64,000 nt of DNA. It comes from Nereocystis luetkeana. Its lineage: Eukaryota; Sar; Phaeophyceae; Laminariales; Laminariaceae. Location: assembly GCA_031213475.1 (NCBI GenBank), contig JARUPZ010000014.1, positions 3,141,035-3,205,034 of the forward strand. The letters run 5' to 3'. The notes beneath the pieces are model-generated. The model did no database searches, was not told the DNA's origin, and was given only the letters and a program-made list of their open reading frames with translations. Below are positions 60,583 through 64,000 of this stretch, piece by piece (within the stretch, counting starts at the first letter, position 1; the number at the start of each line of letters is the position of its first letter). Made by a program: the position numbers and the translations under genes.

Positions 60583-60689
60583 TACAACGGGGCGCCATAG
60601 TAGTATGCAGGACCCATCATACACACAAAACCCTAGATACATTTCAGCACTTTTACGAAGCGTATTTCGTCCTGACTATACTTATTATC

Positions 60690-61690
60690 TACTAGTACGT
60701 TTCCTTCCCCGTAAGAAGAGTGAACATACCAGATCATCCGGGATCGACGCGCGCACGCACGCACGCACGCAGTAGTGCTTGAGATACGCGCAAGTTATTT
60801 GCAGTTCCCTGTAGGCCTGCTTGCAAAGGTAGGGGGCTCCATAGCTCACTCGGTAGGGGCATCAGTGGGCCCAATCACTAAATACCTGTACGTAGTAATA
60901 GGGGGCTCCGAGCATTGCTATAAATAAGGTAGAGAGAGTAAAAAAAAAAAAATCAGGCTCGAATTTTGGGCGAACCTCACGGCGTAAGAATGTGGCCGTG
61001 TATATATATCTTGTAATTAGAGCAGGACACGCCCTGCCTCCTGCCTTGCTTAAACAAGTCGAGCATGGCTCAAAAATAAGAAGTTGTAGTGGTGCGTCGC
61101 ATAGTGTATGCGAGAAAAACGATCACGAACAATAGTAATCGCATTCAATGTCGTGTAATAAGGCCAACTATTAATACTATTACATTTTTTTTGGCTCGAG
61201 AAAAAACTGATTTTTCAGACCGAAAACACACGTTTTACCGGGTGGGGCCGTCACAATTAAACACCGGTCTGTCTGCAGATATCCCGAGGAAGGATATATC
61301 CCTCAGGATGCTCCGCGGATTTTGACGAAGAGCTTCCTGGGGCTAATTTTTTCGCCTCTTCAGAGTTCCCCGCAGGTTAACTGTTTGTCCATGTTGCTAT
61401 ATACCAGGTATTAATATGAATGATTCCTGGGGCATGATGAATACTCGCCAAAAACTAGCAAAAACACGTTGTTGTTTTTTCTCCATCCCTGGCGAACAAG
61501 ACCCCTCCCCCCGAGAAAGCATATTGATTGCGCCAAGAGGCATCAAACTCGGACGCTAAATGAACTGAGAAGCGATGCTCCAGAAAGCCCTCGGAATTCT
61601 AGACAGGGTGGATCTTGACGAGTGTATCGGTGTTTTTTTACTGCGCAGCAGCAGCAGAAAAAAAAAACGGGGGGGTATTACTATTAATGT
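60690..61690. other. No feature recognised
   Basis: A (CGCA)n run at 60,750-60,772 and an A-run at 60,941-60,952. TACCAGGTA at about 61,402. No gene. Confidence 0.4.
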
Positions 61691-61707
61691 TATTGATATC
61701 ATTATTA

Positions 61708-61778
<71 letters not shown>

Positions 61779-61799
61779 TGGTATTATTTATGATTATTA

Positions 61800-61872
<73 letters not shown>

Positions 61873-61920
61873 TATTACTATTACTATTACTATTACTATT
61901 ATTATTACTATTATTATTGT
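61690..61920. repeat. (ATT)n trinucleotide array
   Basis: About 70 ATT units with few ACT/GTT interruptions. TACCTGGTA interrupts it at 61,775-61,783. ORFs of poly-Ile, poly-Leu or poly-Tyr are artefacts. Confidence 0.95.
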
Positions 61921-62349
61921 GCTTGCCATCCGACAACGTGCAGCATGAACTTCAACGTTGATCGCTCAAAATATTCCTGAGAGGAGAAATCTCCGGAAAC
62001 AAAGGAAACCTATGCACATGGTCTATCTACCTCCTACGTCCACTTCCCTCTGTGTTTTGTCCACGATACTCTACAGGGGGTAGAAATATAGCTAATTTCC
62101 GGACCCCATTTTGTTTTGCCCTTTTAACACTTTTAATATAGTGGTGGCCTAAGAACTGGAGAAGTACTGAAAGAGAAGGAGAAAAATGCCTATAAAAAAA
62201 AGAAAAAAAGAGAAAGATTCAGACAGAAATAGGAAATGAAGAGGAGACAGGGATAGAGAAGGAGGACGAGAAAGACACAGAGAAAGAAAATCGTGTTTGT
62301 TTTATTAAAATATAAATAAATAAAGGAAACAGAGGCAACGAAAATACCA
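61921..62349. other. Purine-rich unassigned sequence
   Basis: 62,150-62,300 is rich in GA-type words (AGAGAAGGAGAAAAATG). No gene. Confidence 0.45.
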
Positions 62350-63240
62350 GGGCTTTCCGCGGGTCAGGTCAAACCTCACGGGTCGGGTCGGGTCGGGTCA
62401 AGCCGGGTCAGCTGACCCGACCCGACCCGCGAAAACTTTGATGTATGTTGACTTGACCCGACCCGACCCGCGAGATTATGAAAGCCTCTTAACCCGACCC
62501 GACCCGACCCGTGATATTTGAAAATCTCTTGACCCGACCCGACCCGACCCGCGAGATGTCAAAACCTCCTGACCCGACCCGACCCGACCCGCCACCTTCC
62601 GATTGGCCCGTGAGACACTGGCTTCATGCGGGTCGGGTCACCTTGACCCGCGAAGCCATTTATCTTGACACGAAGGTTCGACCCGCGGATCTGGCCCTTG
62701 GGTCGGCACTTCAAAAGCTATTTAGTGTTCATTTTTGTGTCCCGCAGCGATATATGACCTGGCTGTAGTGGGTATAGATGGATGCGGGCATGCGTATATG
62801 AGTTTGGCGGTGTTTTAATGTTCGAATATGATACCAAAGGAATATTATTAAGTATTGGTGCGAGAGAAGCCTTTGGGTAAGAGAGCGGGAAGTAATTCAT
62901 GTGTCGGATCCGCGAGCCGAATGCGCGGGTCTGACCCGCGGGTCAGTAGAAAACAACTCGCGGGTCATGCTGGCCGGCCCCGCGAGTGACCTGCTTCTCG
63001 CGGGTCATGACCTGACCCGACCCGTGAGTTTTTCATCACCTCTTGACCCGACCCGACCCGACCCGTGAGATTTGAAAAACTCTTGACCCGACCTGACCCG
63101 ACCCACGAGATTTGAACACCTCTTGACCCGACCTGACCCGACCCGTGAGATTTTGAACGCTTCCTGACTCGACCCGATCCGACCCGTGACATCTTTAACA
63201 CCACGTGACCCGACCCGCGGGTCGGGTCACGACCCGCGAA
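62350..63240. repeat. GACCC/GGGTC array in two parts
   Basis: Units of CTTGACCCGACCCGACCCG followed by TGAGATTTGAAAAC-like spacers, about 45-50 bp per unit. Two parts (62,360-62,710 and 62,910-63,240) lie around a less repetitive core. GGGTC orientation appears at outer or inner edges of both parts. The 190-aa minus-strand ORF through it (VGSGR repeats) has no independent support. Confidence 0.85.
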
Positions 63241-63309
63241 AAATCCTGGAAAATACAAGGAGAAGGAGAAACAAAAACAGATCAGAAGAAGACGATGACA
63301 ATGTGTTCT

Positions 63310-63600
63310 ATCTGCCTGGAGGGTGTTTTTTTCTGTTGAGCCTCGGTTTGCCTGTTGTTTCCTTTCGTTCTTACTACTGTTGCAGTCCTTCTCTGTCGTA
63401 TCCAGTACGATGGCACTACATTGTCTACTCTGAATTACTGCTTGACGATGTACTGTAGAATATATGTGTCGTAGTTTTGTGTGACCACACAGAGCTTTGT
63501 ATCTCAATAGATACGAATGAAAAAACGCCACGGACACTGGTTGTGCTGGATGTCGACGGGTAGAAAGAACGGATTAATGCAAAGACCACAAACAAACGCA
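63310..63600. repeat. 0.35-0.9 kb repeat family, copy x
   Basis: CTGCCTGGAGGGTGTTTTTT, GCCTGTTGTTTCCTTTCGTT, TGACCACACAGAGCTTTGTA and GGACACTGGTTGTGCTGGAT; same orientation as 42,935-43,190. It abuts the GACCC array. Confidence 0.68.
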
Positions 63601-64000
63601 CATACCAGGTACTTTGTACACAAAAAAGAGAAACATAATGCCGACGACGCCACTTGTTAAGTTCAAGATCGGGACACGTTGTCTTCCTTATTGGGTTTGC
63701 CTATTGAGCACGTACTCGTTGGTACTCATCACGTTTGTTGAATGCCTATAGATATAAAATAATAGCAGCTTTATTATTTCTTTCGGGCACGATGGGACTG
63801 AGAGCAAGGCTCGTGCCTCGCTGGGGAAACCCCTGGTTTGTGTGAAGCGTAAGGCAGTATGGACCCAGGGACCGACTACTGGTAGCAGGTTGATGGCTTT
63901 GGCTCTGCTCTGGTCACTCACACGAGGTGCCTGACGATGGTTGATGTTATAAGCTCTTGTATTAGTTGCTGTTTGCCTCGCCAGATGTCTTCAGGACGAA
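63601..64000. other. No feature recognised at window end
   Basis: TACCAGGTA at about 63,604; short random ORFs only. Confidence 0.4.

Noticed and set aside
61615..61980. ORFs of poly-Leu, poly-Ile or poly-Tyr
   Set aside because: They are translations of an (ATT)n array.
62965..63537. 190-aa minus-strand ORF with VGSGR repeats
   Set aside because: It follows the GACCC array; the period and the open frame come from the simple sequence.

Overview
The window is nuclear DNA of a eukaryote with few genes, large introns and many repeats. It looks nothing like a prokaryote: there are no operons and no long ORFs, and coding signal comes as 65-600 bp exons bounded by GT/GC...AG sites and separated by introns averaging about 1.5 kb. 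tRNA-derived SINEs, many MITEs and a decayed tyrosine-recombinase element fit a unicellular alga or other protist (a stramenopile or alveolate would be plausible). The sequence alone does not fix the lineage.

The main gene fills the left 38.5 kb on the minus strand. I assembled it exon by exon from splice sites, reading phase and conserved motifs. It encodes a soluble-adenylyl-cyclase-like protein (ADCY10/sAC architecture). Catalytic domain C1 is spread over seven exons (38,453 to 26,838) and C2 over six (25,066 to 17,592). A P-loop NTPase domain starts at 16,516, with Walker A at about 13,730, and continues through low-complexity-rich exons to position 1, where the gene leaves the window. 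Reading phase agrees at almost every join. The 5' end (upstream of 38,453), the join near 4.8-2.1 kb and the 3' end are unresolved.

The introns and the right 25 kb are layers of repeats: (1) about 20 copies of a 100-120 bp MITE with TTACGGGGGACC ends; (2) about 15 copies of a 90-bp hairpin with CCCTTTTAG ends in TTAA sites, piggyBac-like; (3) a tRNA-derived SINE family; (4) an element of about 0.25 kb with terminal inverted repeats, one copy inside a MITE; (5) a 0.35-0.9 kb repeat family at 43-64 kb; (6) a GATC-rich family; (7) a GGCATTGTAGGG family; (8) several micro- and minisatellites. Nested copies give a relative age order: SINE and the 0.35-0.9 kb repeat first, then the MITE, then the hairpin element.

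The most unusual signal is the palindrome TACCAGGTA/TACCTGGTA, seen dozens of times. Comparing repeat copies with and without it shows that it is a 7-bp insertion: CCWGG plus a duplicated TA. It looks like the footprint of an unidentified TA-targeting mobile element. A second is an array of six decayed copies of the end of a cyclase exon, splice donor included, inside the following intron. Outside the cyclase gene the only recognisable coding remnant is the tyrosine-recombinase pseudogene at 48.0-48.6 kb.
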